64,000 nucleotides of DNA from Tanytarsus gracilentus (GCA_038502055.1 JAXRKN010000041.1:831001-895000); one strand, 5' to 3'; counted from the stretch's first letter, positions 12,701-26,492 are shown. A program made the numbers and translations. Notes: a model not told the origin generated them from the sequence alone.

Positions 12701-13260
12701 TTTTGACGACAACTTTAAATCAAAAGTAGACTTACCGGCAACTTCATTTCTATGTGGAGATCAAAAACATTTTCCAGGTCTCTATGCCGATCAAGACCTC
12801 GGATGCATGGTAAAAATATCGAGACATTTAACGAAGAGGTCATGAAACATTATGACTTGAAATTATTGTAAATATGATGAAAAGTGACCTTTCACTTCGT
12901 TAAATCTAGTTACTTTAATATTTGTGCTTTTAAACCATCTTCATAGAAAGGTTAATGAATAAAATTAATGTTTGTTTTTAGGTTTTTCATGTGTGCGCAT
13001 TGACTGATGAAGGATTAGTAATGAAGTCATTTTTATGTCCAGAAAACACCCTCTTTGATCAAACAATTCTTAAATGCAACTGGTGGTTTTATTCTGATTG
13101 CAAGAGCAGTAAATCTCTATATGATTCAAATCTTCCCGTGTCTAAAAGTTATCAACTAATGAAATCACTTGCTTTTTTCAATGCAAACTATAAGAAATCA
13201 GGAAATTTAACACAAGTTCTAGATATTAATAAGAGCAAAGAATCCCTTAATCCAACGTAA
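9792..13260 (+). CDS. Secreted single chitin-binding-domain protein, CPAP1-type (gene B)
   Basis: Tandem paralogue of the gene at 7026. Exons: 9792-9840, 10862-10984, 11143-11267, 11336-11464, 11546-11599, 12299-12589, 12654-12809 and 12982-13260, about 401 residues. A further in-frame exon at 12151-12213 is possible and would add 21 residues. It has a signal peptide, the same N-terminal cysteine module (SDFGFSINCNFKKAGLFRVR), the segment VDLKGYTVEELASFANVSVD, and one C-terminal CBM14 domain. The last two exons are almost base-identical to those of gene A, including silent positions, while earlier exons are clearly diverged. It lacks the intron that gene A has between GFSLGDE and LGFPESLG. 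The 1-kb first intron holds a dispersed repeat. The start of exon 4 (11336) is the least certain join. Confidence 0.82.
10287..10684. repeat. Dispersed repeat, family 1, longest intronic copy
   Basis: Lies in the first intron of CPAP1 gene B. It begins near TTTCAAAACCCACACGTGGG and ends with CTCTGGTGGGTTACACTAAA; these ends recur at 39408-39886 and, shortened, at 58841-59002. The end is a rough inverted match to the GTGTAAtCCAC near the start. It is a non-autonomous element of unclear class with no coding capacity. Confidence 0.8.
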
Positions 13261-13396
13261 ACCTTAAATCTCCTTTATAATTTATTTTATATATTTTTAA
13301 TAAACATATTCGTGTACGAGTTTTTATATGATTACCAAAAAGTTTGATTATTTTATTAATTTTTTTTTGTATAATTGATGATTAGAAGAAAAAGCT

Positions 13397-15294
13397 TTAT
13401 TTTTTTTCTCCTCCAAAACCTAAAAATCCTTTGACAAACCCGCTCAATCCGGCTCCTTGTTTTTTAACGCTTTGAGACTCAATTTTATCCTCAAGCTTCG
13501 GGAATTCGACAAAATTTAAAGCCAAATCGAAGAACAAGGGCTTGCAAGGTATGGCTTCCATCTCAAAATCTGTCAGTTTGTAAACGTTTGGATTCCGAGA
13601 ATTAAGAGTTTGATCCTCTTTATAATGATCCAATCGCTCACACAGAGGCTTACTGATCTTTTGTGTCTTTCCATAAAGAACGGTTCCCTCGTTGTTATCC
13701 GCTTCTAAAACACTATGTGCATGAGCAGAAAACTTTGAACCCTCGATAGTCTTAATTAGAACGTTTAATTCATTTTTCAAGTCGAATTCATTTATATTGT
13801 TTTTGAGAGCATCGTTCGCATACTTGGTTGACCTTTCGTACATTGAAACTGCTTCTTTCCAACGTTTAAGGTTGACCAGAGTAACAGCAATGTAGAAACA
13901 CCTAAATGCTCTAAAAGCATTCGCCAATGTTTCTATTTCTTTTCCATACTCCATATCGCTTTCAAGTCCATTCAACTGTTGCATTTCGGTGATGTTTTGC
14001 AAAATAATTTCATATAATCGAGAAATATCTTGAGCCCGAACCTTTTTTCCATTTTCATTTGTCTTTTCATCTTTAAAATTTTTCTTGGCCTGGCCAACAA
14101 GATATAAATTTCGTTCTAGAGTCAGCTTTAAGCGAATATATGATAAATAGGAGAGTAAATAGTTAACTCCAGTTACTTGTCCATCGTTCGATGTTGCTCG
14201 CAATTTTGGATCCTGTTTCATTTCATCTCTAAGAGCGGAAATCGCATCTTTACAATCAAGCAAAACATTTTCGATGATATCGATCTTTTCTTCATAATTG
14301 TTGGCACGCTCAATTGAGTTACTCAAGTCCAAAATGCTCAAAAGAAACACCCGTACTTTCTGTGGTCTCACTGTGACCTTTCTTCCACGCCATTCGGTAC
14401 TCTGCAAAGTATCAGTTTGTTCTGATTTAGTTTGTGCAACCAATGCACTCAAGTTATCCAACATTCCATGCCCATGAACTTTCATGAGATCATTCATAGA
14501 TGCGTTTTCACCTATGTTGTATGCACAGTATCTCAAACTTGGTGTTAATTCATCAATTTTTGACTTATAAACTGGCTGTTCATCTTCGGGTAATGCTTGA
14601 ACCAGGTTCTCATAGACCACTTGGGTACGCTTAAAATTCTCGGCAGCTAATTTCCAGTTTTGTGTTTCAAAATGAAAAGTCCCTTGGATGAATGCATTAT
14701 AAGCCTCAACTTCCAGCTTCGATCGAGCGTCACAAAATTCACTGTTGACAAGCAATTGTAACTGCGATGAATAGACGCATGCTTTCTTTAGTTTTGAAAC
14801 TAGATGATATTTTTTCCTAGGCTCGCTATTAGCTTCCTGTCTCAACTAAAAATAAATAAAATAAAATAACGGAAATGATAAAAACACGAATCTTTAAATC
14901 ACACCTGCATTGCATATGCCCATGATCTCTCAGCTAAAATTAGAGGAATGTGAATATATTTTTCACTTGAATTAATTCCTTCCAGATGTTGCAAATTAAC
15001 ATCTCTTTTCTTAAAATGTCGTCGATCTCCTTGCGGTAGGTTAAGTGTTTTTCGCAATCGCTTGACACGCCTTGTGCAGTAACCTCTATAGCGCTGAAAA
15101 TCTCCATGTCTTAATCCATGCTGCTGCTGAAGTTCTTTGACCATTTTCAACACTTTCAGAAATGGAATAATTTTAAAATTTTAAAATGCTTTTCTTGCAC
15201 ATTATTTACCTTCTATCGTGTAAGTTCTCGAATTATTTTGTTCCATTTGGGGCTTAACATTCTCTTTGTTGTCGATTTGCTTAGAATTCTCCAT
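13397..15294 (-). CDS. Srp68: Signal recognition particle subunit SRP68
   Basis: Subunit of the cytosolic signal recognition particle; with SRP72 it binds the S domain of 7SL RNA and helps in elongation arrest and targeting to the ER. Exons: 15294-15210, 15152-14905 and 14845-13397, giving 593 residues, near the usual 600-630. The N-terminal RNA-binding region is clear: QQHGLRHGDFQRYRGYC, a basic RRVKRLRKTL stretch and GDRRHFKKRDV. The rest is tetratricopeptide-like helical sequence. The C-terminal segment that contacts SRP72 ends in a glycine-rich GFVKGFLGFGG tail. Its 3' end lies only 136 bases from that of CPAP1 gene B, in convergent orientation. Confidence 0.95.
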
Positions 15295-18200
15295 GATGAA
15301 CGTTTTAATTGATTATTTTTTGATTATTCTTCTGCCAACTCAACTTAGGGTTTTTCGCGGGGAAGGTAAAATGAGACAAAAAATAACAGGGTTTTGATAT
15401 ATCTAAAACATTTGAATGGTTTCAGAAAGTTTCAGATGTCTTAAGTCTCAAAAGTTTAAAATTTTCAAATTAAAGAGATTTTAACTTTTAAATTGAAATA
15501 AATTAATATGATCCTTTAGCACAGTAGCCCTTGAAGTTTACCATTTAAAATTTTAAAACTGAATAGTAAATTTTATTTTTCTCGCGTTTTTTACTCGAAA
15601 ATAACTTTAGGTAATTCCAAAATGTTAAATTTTTCTGCGCTTTTTGAATAATTTATCAAAATTTTTAAGTTTTATTTAATAAACCCAAAATAAAATAATA
15701 AAGATCTACGTCAACACAAAACAGTTAAAATAATATTCAAATTTAATGAAACCTATAATTGTCGTTTTTATCGACTTATTTTACAAAAACCAGCTATCTC
15801 CATTTTAAATTTAAAATGTTAATCATAGAATTTAAACTAATTTATTTTATTTGAACGGTTTTAACGGAATATTAATCTCAACGTCAAAATCACATTTCAT
15901 GATTTTTTTAAAAAATAATCAGCGATAAAAAGATCTTTAAAGTCAATTTCACGTGACACAGTGGTTCAGGGACACATTTTTTTAGTACAGCAAAAAAAAT
16001 TTCAATGATATCTTGGGTTCAATTTCAAACAGAAAATTTAATCATTTTACCCCATTTATTCCATGTGCGGACATTAATGCAAACAACTTTTCACTTTTCG
16101 AAATGTCCCACAAGTGAAAAGCTCAAAAACTTGCGTTTTCTGGGCCATCATGTCATCATTTTTTCGATGGATTCTGGTAGATTAGAGCCTGGACCCTCCA
16201 AAGTTTCTATATTTTCTCTTTGTTTATACACCAAATTGAAGTCTTTCAATCTTAAAGGAAATGTGGTAATTTGGGATTCTCGGGTGGGAAGAATTACACA
16301 AGAGGTACTTAGGTTAGGTAACCACAAGGGGTCGCAACTTACATTGGGTATAAAACTTTAATTTTAATCTTTTCCATCTTATCTGTGGGTTAACAGATTT
16401 TTACAAAACACAAAACTGATTTAAAAGATTTTAAAATTTTTTATGAGAATATTTTGAGTTCAATGCAAAGTGCCCCATTAGATTTTTTAAAGTTGAAGGG
16501 GCTACACTTTCTGAATTTTGAGTTCAAGGGGCTCGAGAAATTTTGTGGTTCAAATAAACAACCAATTTTTTTATGTTTCTATTGCAAAACTTTGCAAACT
16601 CAAATTTTTTTTAGAATTGAGGTGACAAAGAGAGTTTTCTCTCAAGATCGAAATAAATATATAGCGAAGCTATTTAGTTAAGATGTTTGAATCAAAGTTA
16701 AAAGATTTAAACAAAAAAGTCTATTTTTAGGAAGCCATACTGATTCGTGTAAAGTAAGTCGTTAGAAGATTTTAAATATTAAGTTAGTATTATTGTGACG
16801 AGTGAGTAGGCCCTCTAATAAAAAGTGTATTTGTTTACATTTCTCTCATAATTTTTTTTATTTCAATTTAACTTCTGAGTTACGAAGTGATCCAATAATC
16901 AAAAGGATGTGTCAAAGGTAACCATAATTTTTGAATTATCATTAGAAGAGCGCAAAGAATAAACAATTTAAACTAAGCACTAAGCACCTTCTTTACTTCA
17001 AGAGAAGCACATGGCATGAATAGACTTCAGTTATTTGAATTTTAAGCAATGATGATAAATACAACTAAAGAAAACGACAGAGCTGAAGCTGTGTGAAAGA
17101 AATTAAATTAAAAATGTATTGAAGCCCGCAGGAACTTACAACACTTTAAACGAAAGAGAGTTAGTTTTATTTCAGCCATCATTTGAACAAGTTGCTTCTC
17201 GCGAGCTATCTTATGAGATTTACATAAGAAAATAATTTTTATAAAAATTAAAAGTGAGGAATTTTTTATCTGAAATTAGTGAGCGTCTAACATTTCAGTG
17301 CTTAAAAGAACAGAAAAATACTTTAACCACAGAAGAAAAATTGATATTTTTACTGTCAACCTGTTTAAGTGATTAAAGAGCATTAACTTCTAAAATGCTA
17401 ATCTAAATTTTTGGGAAATAAATAAATATATTCTTAGTTGAAAAGTTTTGAATTAAATAGTCAGTGTCAGTAAATTTACTAAATTCTAATTATGGAATGC
17501 TGTGTACAAAAAATTTGCATTGAGCAATGGAATTGCTTTTCATTAAAACAATTTGGAAATCAATTTATAATCAAAGCGATGTATCAATTTACTGCTATTT
17601 CATGCATATAAAATATAAAATATTTTAGCCTACTATCTTTTATTAATTAATTGGCATTAGCACCCATTCAGCTTGTCGTAAACATGTGTGAACATTGAAT
17701 ATATATTCAAAAGCTTTTAACTTATTTCAACTTTATATAGAAATCATTGATTTTAAGCTTATTTTTAAGTCAAATTGTTTTAGAACTTTTTTGTGAGGCC
17801 CAGACTTGACCACATTTGACAGTTAAGACTTTACTACTTAGAGCTTGAAAAAATGTCTTTATTCAACTCAAAAAAGATACTAGGGTGAAGCAAAGGCCAT
17901 GAAAATTTGTAAACTGACGGAAGCAGAAAATAATCAGAAACTTGGAAATATTAACTGAAAATATTTTTTTCTTTATTTAAAAAGAAAGATGCATAAATTT
18001 TCAAAAAAAAATTAATTGTCTAATTTTATGCAAGGCCGTACACAGATATACGACATATGACTCATGAGTTTGCAGTAAGACATGTTGAAGCATGTGTATT
18101 TGTCCGTTCGCGAAGTTACATTCATGTGTTAGAACTGAGGATAAAATGTTTCGAACATCTGGTAACTCTTTTTAATTTTTATGCTGCAAGCAAAATTAAA

Positions 18201-18847
18201 AATCATTTAAATTTATAATTTTCATTAGAAATTTGCTATAAAAAAAGTATTATTATAATGTTTTTTAAATGACCATGAAGAAGAGAAAGAAATTCTTGCC
18301 TGTTCGTTTGGAAGTCAATAAGTTTTAGTGTGCGTTTTATGCATTGCCTTATAAAAAAAACTAAAAGATCAACAAACACATTCGTATGAAGCGGAATATT
18401 GGCGTAAAATACTCTTGTAAAGTGGAATTATGAAGGTCATTATATGCAGGCCTCTACTAAAAAAGTAGTCAAGTGCAATTGTTACTTAATCATGCATTGT
18501 TTCGATTACTTAAAAGAATTTTTTCGAAACTACGCTTTCTTCTTAGATCTTATAAAAAAGAGAAGTTCAATGATATGTCTTAAAATACCATTGAAGTTTA
18601 ACCTTCGTATTTCCAAAAAAGGAATAATATTAACATTTAACTGAAGATTGTAAATTGTAAGATTTCTTTGGAAGAAAAACTTCATAGAAATTTCACTGAC
18701 TAATTCGAATTCTTTAATTTTTGAGATATACCTAAAAACTATATAAAAACTAAAATTAATTAATTTTATTATTATTTTATTTAAGTACTGTTTATTTTAT
18801 TTGTTAATGAAGCATCAACAATATCAAGTACATATTACTACTTAAAT
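15295..18847. other. Gene-poor AT-rich spacer
   Basis: About 3.5 kb with no supportable gene. It contains one copy of a dispersed repeat (15957-16735) that recurs near 48.1-48.6 kb. Short reading frames at 16005-16361 and 16454-16681 fall inside that repeat and look non-coding. The right end may hide upstream exons of the formin, whose N-terminus seems incomplete. Confidence 0.4.
15957..16735. repeat. Dispersed repeat, family 2, copy 1
   Basis: The first 110 bases, around TTGGGTTCAATTTCAAACAG, match 48126-48230. The last 60 bases, around AAGATGTTTGAATCAAAGTT, match 48498-48552 in the same order and orientation. The middles differ in length (about 780 against 430 bases overall), so one copy has an insertion or the other a deletion. 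Class unknown. Confidence 0.7.
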
Positions 18848-21800
18848 ATGGACCCTCGCATTGACTTAAAATCTATAGCAGAAAAAAATGAATACGTTTT
18901 AAAACTTGCTTCTGCCTTGGATTCTAAAAATGAAATTGTAAAGAAACAAATCGTCGAAATACTATCGACGTTGTGCTCTCACTCAGAATTAGGCTTTCAA
19001 CGAACCATAGATGTTCTTGAAAAATTTAAGGTAAAACGAAAAAAATAGATTGCGTTGAATAAATTAAATTTATGAGTTTTAAAATACTAGGAAAATACAA
19101 ATGAGAAATATCGATTTAAAGTATTGGTCAATGAATTAGATAAAGGATCTAGTCTGGATTACAAAGTTGCCATTCTTGTTCTTATAAATAACATATTGAG
19201 TTTATCAAAATGTGAAGGAGATCGAATACAATTCAGATCGGAATTGATAGGTAATTGTAAACAACAACAAGTGGGTGCCCGGTCCGCAGCGTTCTCAGTT
19301 GCACTGTTCACTTGCAAAAGGCATTCGGTCGCTTTTTATTTTTTTCTTGTAGCTCACATTTTGCGTGCAGCCCCCAAATATTCGTTGTTATTTATTAAAA
19401 AATAAAAATAAGAATTCAATCTAAAGTAAATAAAATGTTCTGGTCAACCATGATGAACATTCCTCAAAAAATATCAGTTCCAATCGATTTCTACTTAGCA
19501 TAAAAAGACGAATTCAACGACATACATGAAGCCATAGTTCTGGCTAATAAACATTAGTGGCACTCCTAGCCGGCCATGATGGACATGTCTCAAAAATCAT
19601 TACTCACAGTACTGGATCTCACTTCCAACACATGTCATTGCTCTCCGATTATTCTCTTTGAGATTCTCTCTCTTACTCTCACCAAGTGAAAAACACGTGA
19701 TTCGGCATTTTTTGAGGTTTTTTGGACTTGTCAAAAAAAATCTTGTTGCAAAACTAGAGCACAAACGAAATCTTTAGCAGCAGACCTCATTCAAATCCGT
19801 GCTCCCGTACTCGAGTTATGCGCGCTCCTAAATTCCCGGATGTGGAGATGTTAAGATCACACCACTTAAATGACTCTACAGCCCGAACGAAGCTACCGAT
19901 CGAGATGCAGTTTTGGGCAGTAGCTCGGGCTGTGGCAGGCCCAACTTTTGTACCCAGCAGTTTTTTGATTAAGGCTCGAAGAAGGACAGAATGGACAAAG
20001 AAGAGAATTCTAAGAAAACTGAAAACAAAAGAGAGCGGAGCTCAAAAATTAAATAAAAAGTTTTAATATTATGTTTTTTTATTGATAGGCTTAAATATTT
20101 TACCCACTTTTGATCGCTTGAGGTGAGTTAGTATTTTTTTTTCTTTTATCTACCCTTTATTTTTTTTAATTAAACATTTAAATAGAATCGAATGAAACTT
20201 TTACAGAATTTAATTTAGTGCGCACGCATGTACACGTGCTTTTGTTTTTCTCTTTTCCTCTCTCTTTTTCAACTTGCTTTGATAACAATAATTTTTTGGC
20301 TATTGATCTAAGTTTAAATCACTATTTTTGTTTTTTAAACTTAACTTAAAACCTCATTTTTTAAGAAAAAAGTACAAAATCTTTTTTTTTTAGATAAAAA
20401 AGAAGTTTTAAAAATTGTATTTTATTTTATCATATCCTTTTTCGATTGAAATGAATTTTACTAGTTTTTATTTGTATTAGTTTGAGTATAAATACAAAAT
20501 AAATCAAAAAACTATAAAAGGATGAAATTTAATATAAAGAACATCCGTATCTTAATAAACCAGACTTCTAATAACTCTCGAACTTTTGTAGAATAATTTT
20601 TTTTAACAAATTCAAATTTTAAAATGTTTAAGTCAATTAATATGAAATGTTCCCTTTTTCAAGTGCGAGGAATAACTTTTAAAAAAAGATAAAAATCCAA
20701 AAAGTTCAAATATTCATTCTATAGAGATTCTAACTTACCTTTAACAAAGTCTTAAAAATCAAAGATTATTCTTGTCGCTTAAAATGGAAATGTATGCCTT
20801 TCGCAATATTTAAAAAAAAAACAAAAATTCTTTTAAAATTTACTTGCAGGAGCATTGGTAAAACAGTGCCCGATTTACAAGGGCAGTTGGAAAAATTTAT
20901 GGAGCAAAAAGAATATGATGATAAAGTTATCCAAGAAACTGATGGAATAAATTTAAGTTCACATATTGCTCTTTTTTATGCCTTGTTGCATCGGGTAACT
21001 AATTCATTTCACTATGTTTTAAAAATTATTTCGGTGATATTAAAAACTATAATTTTTAGGTATCAAACACTCCACAAGAGATTTGTTTTTTGAACATCCT
21101 TCAACATTTACTGCTAATCGAAACAAAGGATGTTTTAAGTGATGTCATGTGGAAAACTGCTGAAACATTTGTCCATCGATCTTCATTAATTGAAAATCAA
21201 GAAGATGCAAATCGGTTGTTGCGAGCGCCAAATTTTCAGAAAAATGCATGCCCCCATTGCAGATTTGATATTGTGTCCCAAAGAAAATTATCTTTGCTGC
21301 AAAATGACACCACAGTTGCAACGATTCATCATGATTCTCCGGATGTATCAGCAGCGCCGCCGCCTATTCCTCCTCCGCCTCCTCCACCCATGATGTTTCA
21401 CCCTCAAATAGCAATTACTGATCTATCTAGTCTTTCTCCATCACCAAAAAATGTGTCTATTCATTCAAGCTTACCAATACCTCCTCCACCTCCACGAGAA
21501 ACACAAAGAACTTCCCCAATAAACCGAAATATAATTTCTTGCAATAAACGTTCAAAGACTCCAGAAGTTTCTGCTCAAATCATGAAAACATTACCACAGC
21601 AAGAGACTCCAACCCCAAGAACAAAAATGAAGACTATCAACTGGAATAAAATTCCGTTAGTTTATTTATTAATCATGTATGATTTTTATTTTTAAAAATT
21701 TTTTAGTCCTAACAAGGTGATTGGAACAAACAACATCTGGTCAAGAGTTGCTGAATTCAGCCCAGTAACTGAAATGAATTGGGATGAAATGGAAGGACTC

Positions 21801-24800
21801 TTTTGCCAACAACTCACACAAGGCTCCCCCAAGTTTGACACTCCTGATAATCGACGCTCTCGCAGAGATGAGGTAATTTTTTGGCCTTAATAACCATGTT
21901 AGAATGAATACATTAAACAATCCATTTCATCCACAGATAACTCTGCTTGATGGAAAAAAAAGCTTGAATGTTAATATATTTTTAAAACAATTTCGGAGCA
22001 CTAACAGTGAAATTACTCGTATGATTCACGATGGTGAACACGAGACAATTGGATTAGAAAAGCTAAAGGGATTATTAAAAATTTTACCCGAATTTGATGA
22101 GTTGGAAATGCTGAGAAACTTTGATGGGGATAAAATGAAATTAGGAAATGCAGAAAAATTTCTATTGGAACTGATGCAAGTGCCTAAGTATGTTTGAATT
22201 TCATGATCAAATTTTAAAAGCCAGCACACTAAAAAAATAATATTACAGCTTTAAACTAAGAATTGAATGCATGCTACTGAAAGAAGAATTCAGCGCAAAT
22301 GTGAGCTATTTAGAGCCGAGCATAAATGCCATGCTCTTTGCAGGGGAAGGTAATTTGAAAAAGTTTTAAAACAAGAAAGATAAATCCAAATTTTTTACGT
22401 AGATTTAATGGGCAACAAAGCATTGCAAGAAGTCCTCTACTTGATTGTTTTAATGGGTAACTTTTTGAATGCTGGTGGATATGCGGGCAATGCGGCAGGT
22501 GTGAAGCTAGCGTCTCTTCAAAAACTAACTGAAATTCGAGCAAATAAGCCGGGAATGAACCTAATTCATTTTGTCGCACTACAAGCGGAAAAAAAGGATA
22601 AAAAATTGCTTCAATTTGCTGATAGAATGAACCATTTGGAGAATGCTTCAAAGTATGAATATTACGTTATAACTTATGCAATGAAAAATACCTTTAACAA
22701 TTTGATTTTTAGGATGACCATTGAGCAGTTAAATAATGAAATTATCGCTCTAGATAAGAGAATTTCAAATATTTGTAGACATATAAATCTTCCAACGACA
22801 GAAGAGGATATAAAATTACAAATGAGAGATTTTCTTCAGGTAAATTTAGCTCAATTTTAATTTAAACAGTATATCTTACAAATTTCAAAATTTCAAAAGT
22901 TGGCTGAAAATGAAATAAAGCTTCTCCATGGTGCCATGAATGAACTAGAAAAAATGCGTATTCGACTGGCCGACTTTTTCTGTGAAGACTCTGCACAATT
23001 TAAAATTGAAGAATGCTTTAAAATATTCTACCATTTTTGTGAGAAATTCAAAGGTGCGACAAAAGACAATGAAAAACGACGCACATTGGAAGAACAAGCT
23101 ACTTTACGAAGAAAACAAAGAGAGGATCAGCTTACGCAAAAAAGACAACAGTTTAGTCAATATTCTAACGCAACTTATGATTCTGAGCAGCAAAACAGCT
23201 TTCTAATGGATCCTCCAACAGTTTCGTATGACATTCGATTTAGCCCAGCAATGAATCGAAGGAGAATGGGTTCGTTTAACAATAACAGTACTAGTAATCA
23301 AGGCTACGATTTTGGTCGAGAAGAAGGATCACCGGACATTACTCCAAATGGAAGTCTCAGAAGAAGAAGGAGCCGAGTTTTATCGGAAGAGGATGAAGAC
23401 AATCTGATGGATTTTCTTCGCTCAGCTGGTCATGATAATACATTACGAGAACGAAAATCTGCAAACGGCTATGGAAGTTTAGACAGATCATGGGCTCGTC
23501 GAGCGAGGACAGGAAATGCTAAATCGAGACCAGATTTATTGAACGTTGACTTTGGGCCTGATCGCGAAAGACCGATGTCTCCTTCACCTACAATAGAACG
23601 CAAAGTTCATGCTGAACAAGAAGAAGCAAAGCCTAGGTTTGTAAAAATAAATGAACGCTAATTTACCATTTCATTACTTTTTTGTGACTTACAACAGGGC
23701 AATTTCTAAAGAGTGGCGTCAAAAGATTGAAAGCTGGTTACATGCTAACGATCATGAACAAGACGGAAAAAGCATTGATGAAGAATATCGCAGAAGTATG
23801 AGAAGAGTAACAAACATCAAGAGATCGCTCGAAAATGAAAAAGGTAATATAAAATATCTCAATATAAAAGCCAACTAGTTTTATGATTCGGAATCTCTAC
23901 AAGACCCAAGGGTCGAAGTTTTGAAAAAAAAACACGTTTATATAAACTTTGTTACCCTACTTGAACAGTTTAAATATTCTACAGCAATATTTAAACTTGA
24001 TTATTTGTGAATTTAATTTTAAAAATGTATCTACTTTATAGAAGGCGAAAATAGCGGCAAGCTCGATACTCTTCTGGAAGAGAAGCAACCAGCGCAAAAT
24101 CTTTCTCCTACTGGAAAAAAAGATAGTTTAGAACCGTATCGTAGGGTATATCCAGAATGGAAACCTCTTTCCACTATAGAAAAAGTTGATAATTTAGAAA
24201 CCACAGATTCATTACCTGGCATGATTTGTATGAAATTTTTTTTGACTTTAAGAAAAGAATACAAATTTTATAATTGGTTTTTAATTTTTTTAGATGTTCA
24301 AACAAAACCGGTTGATAAAACATCAATGCGAAAATCGCTCCTCAATTCAACTGAAAGTTCTTCAGATGGCCATTGTAAACGATCTATTGCAAAGGACGAT
24401 AAAATTAAAAAGTCTTTGTCATTAGAAACTACACCTGGAGAAGTGAACAAGCAATGTATTTATATATGTTCAAACGATGAAGGCATTACTTCAACATCGC
24501 AACTTAATAGAACTACTAGTTCAGTTTATATTTGTCCTGATTTACAAATCAAGACAGAAGAAAGCTTTCAGGATGCATCAAATCAAACTAGGCAGCGTTC
24601 AGTTAATTTAACTAATAATAAGGGAGAAATTGACTCCGATAATATTGAGACTCCCCCAACAGTGCGAAAAAGTTTCAATGGAAGCATTAAAAAGACAAAT
24701 GTTTCAGAACATGTGCCATTAGGTGATGGACAATTCGATAGATTTTCTTCTGCCCGCCGAACTCGCAGATTTAAGCGTCCGACAGACTTGAATACTTCGC

Positions 24801-25819
24801 CTACTGGAGATGAGCCTCTCCCTCAATGTGAAGTTAATGATTTGGAAGAGAGCAAAAATACAAAGAAAGATGTTGTAAGTCGTATTGGGAAAATTGGAAA
24901 AAGTATCAGCAAAATTAGTCAAGAGGACGTTCGCGAAGCTATTCGAAGCTTGAAATCACCGACTCCTGAACACGAATGGAAGTTAAAAGAGCCAATCGGC
25001 TTAGTACCCAGCGTGAAAATAACCACTCATGAGTTAAATGATGAAGGATTTGAGGAAACTCAAAGTCTCGTATCTGATACGCCATCACTAACAACTTCAT
25101 CATGCAATGAAGACTCAAAATCAAAGAAAATAGACGGCTCTGAAAAAGTAATAAATTTAAATGTGACATCTTTAAAGCGTAAACCAATTCGTCCATCCAA
25201 TCAATTGCAAACACTACTGTCAAGAAATCAACAATCTTTGGAGAGAAGCCGTTCGTTGAGAAATGGGGCAAATTTAACTGGTCCACGAGGCACAAACACA
25301 ATAGTTCAGCGCACTAATTCTCTTCGAAAACCCGATGATCTACAACAGAAGCTTTCATTAAAGTCATTGGCTAATAAGAGACTAGATGTAGAGAGAAGCA
25401 GTTCAAGAACAAGTCTTCGAAGCTCAAGATCCTCTCTAAATAGCGCTGTTTCAACAAATACTGTAAAAAAGATGCCCCAAAAAGTGCCATCGAACGAGAC
25501 AATGCAGTCTCAAGCTAAGCGGCCTATGAGTGCACACAAAGATAATTTAGTTTCATCAAAACCATCAACACGTGTGCCTGCTAGCCGTTCAAGCTCTAGT
25601 GGATCTAGCATTCAATCTCTTCGAAAGCCTCCCATATCAGGAACAAAACTCCCATCTCCCAGTGGCCTTACTTCAAATCGCAGCAAAATTTCACCGTCTT
25701 CTTCTAGTTCTATCGTGAAAAATAATGATTTAACATCATCCACACGTCAAAATAATAATTCGAACTTTATGAGACCGACGACTGCAACTAAAGCCAGGCA
25801 AAAACTGAAGCAAAAATAA
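18848..25819 (+). CDS. form3: Formin, INF2/Formin-3 class
   Basis: Actin nucleator and elongator. Exons: 18848-19030, 19091-19250, 20089-20122, 20850-20994, 21060-21655, 21707-21872, 21937-22187, 22249-22349, 22403-22652, 22713-22839, 22900-23636, 23698-23843, 24042-24227 and 24294-25819. These total 4608 bases and 1535 residues in one frame. The N-terminal armadillo repeats (FH3/DID) begin at MDPRIDLKSIAEKNEYVLKL. Two proline runs (PPPIPPPPPPP and PIPPPPP) form the FH1. The FH2 domain, from MKTINWNKIP to about the end of exon 11's first third, holds NWDEMEGLF and MGNFLNAGG, family hallmarks. The tail is long and rich in Ser, Lys and Arg. The GTPase-binding segment normally before the armadillo repeats is missing, so the true start may be further upstream. 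The MDPRID start is therefore provisional. Confidence 0.9.
19440..19660. repeat. Degraded repeat related to family 1
   Basis: Inside the formin intron 19251-20088. The stretch with AATTCAACGACATACATGAA matches the interior of the family 1 copy near 10446 (GAGTTCAACGAGGTACATGA). Neither end is preserved. Confidence 0.55.
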
Positions 25820-26492
25820 TTTTGAATTTAATGTGCTTTTAGAACAGCTATTTGAAAAGCTTGCATAAAAATTTGTTTCACAAGTTGCACAATTTTTCTA
25901 CTTATATCCTCATATTTTCTTACATGCTCATGAAGCTTTTTTCTCCTTTTTTCAATTCGATACTAATTAAAAAAGTTGCATTTTTGCGATCGGTAATCCA
26001 AAATTCAATTATTTTTTTTAAAAACCTTTAAATTAATAAATTCTAACCATAAATCTTTTCACTAATTCAAGCCCTAATATGTTGAGAAATAAAATCAAAA
26101 TCACTGTATTTTATTAATAAAACGCTTACACTCTTGTTCCTGTATATGTTTTAAATTTTTATTTTTCAAATCGAGTAAATCATTTTTCTTTCTTCAGATG
26201 TCGGCTTTGTCTAGCCCCCGCAAAATATATACATATACTTGTTGATATCCATTTTTGTTCTTATAGAGGTATCTTGTAGCAAGTGCATAGTAGGGTTTAA
26301 GCATACTCGATCAAACAGTTAGTGCTGTACACAAAATTGATTTTGACTAAATTTCTAATTAAAATTAGATAATTTTTAATAAAGTATTTACTCTTTCAAT
26401 TTATATATACAACTTGAAGAGTAAGAAAAAGTTAAAATATATTTTAGTTCAGCATTTTGAAAAGCTCCACTGATCAATGATCATTTTTGGCC
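25820..26492. other. Intergenic spacer, formin to fritz
   Basis: AT-rich, about 670 bases. It holds the formin 3' end, with AATAAA-like motifs, and the fritz promoter. Nothing further is recognisable. Confidence 0.3.

Noticed and set aside
16005..16681. Two open frames of 118 and 75 residues
   Set aside because: Both fall in dispersed repeat family 2, and the matching region at 48.1-48.6 kb does not keep the frames.
19818..20066. 82-residue open frame in a formin intron, with GC-richer composition
   Set aside because: No recognisable domain, lies in a repeat-containing intron, and no splice or start context supports translation.
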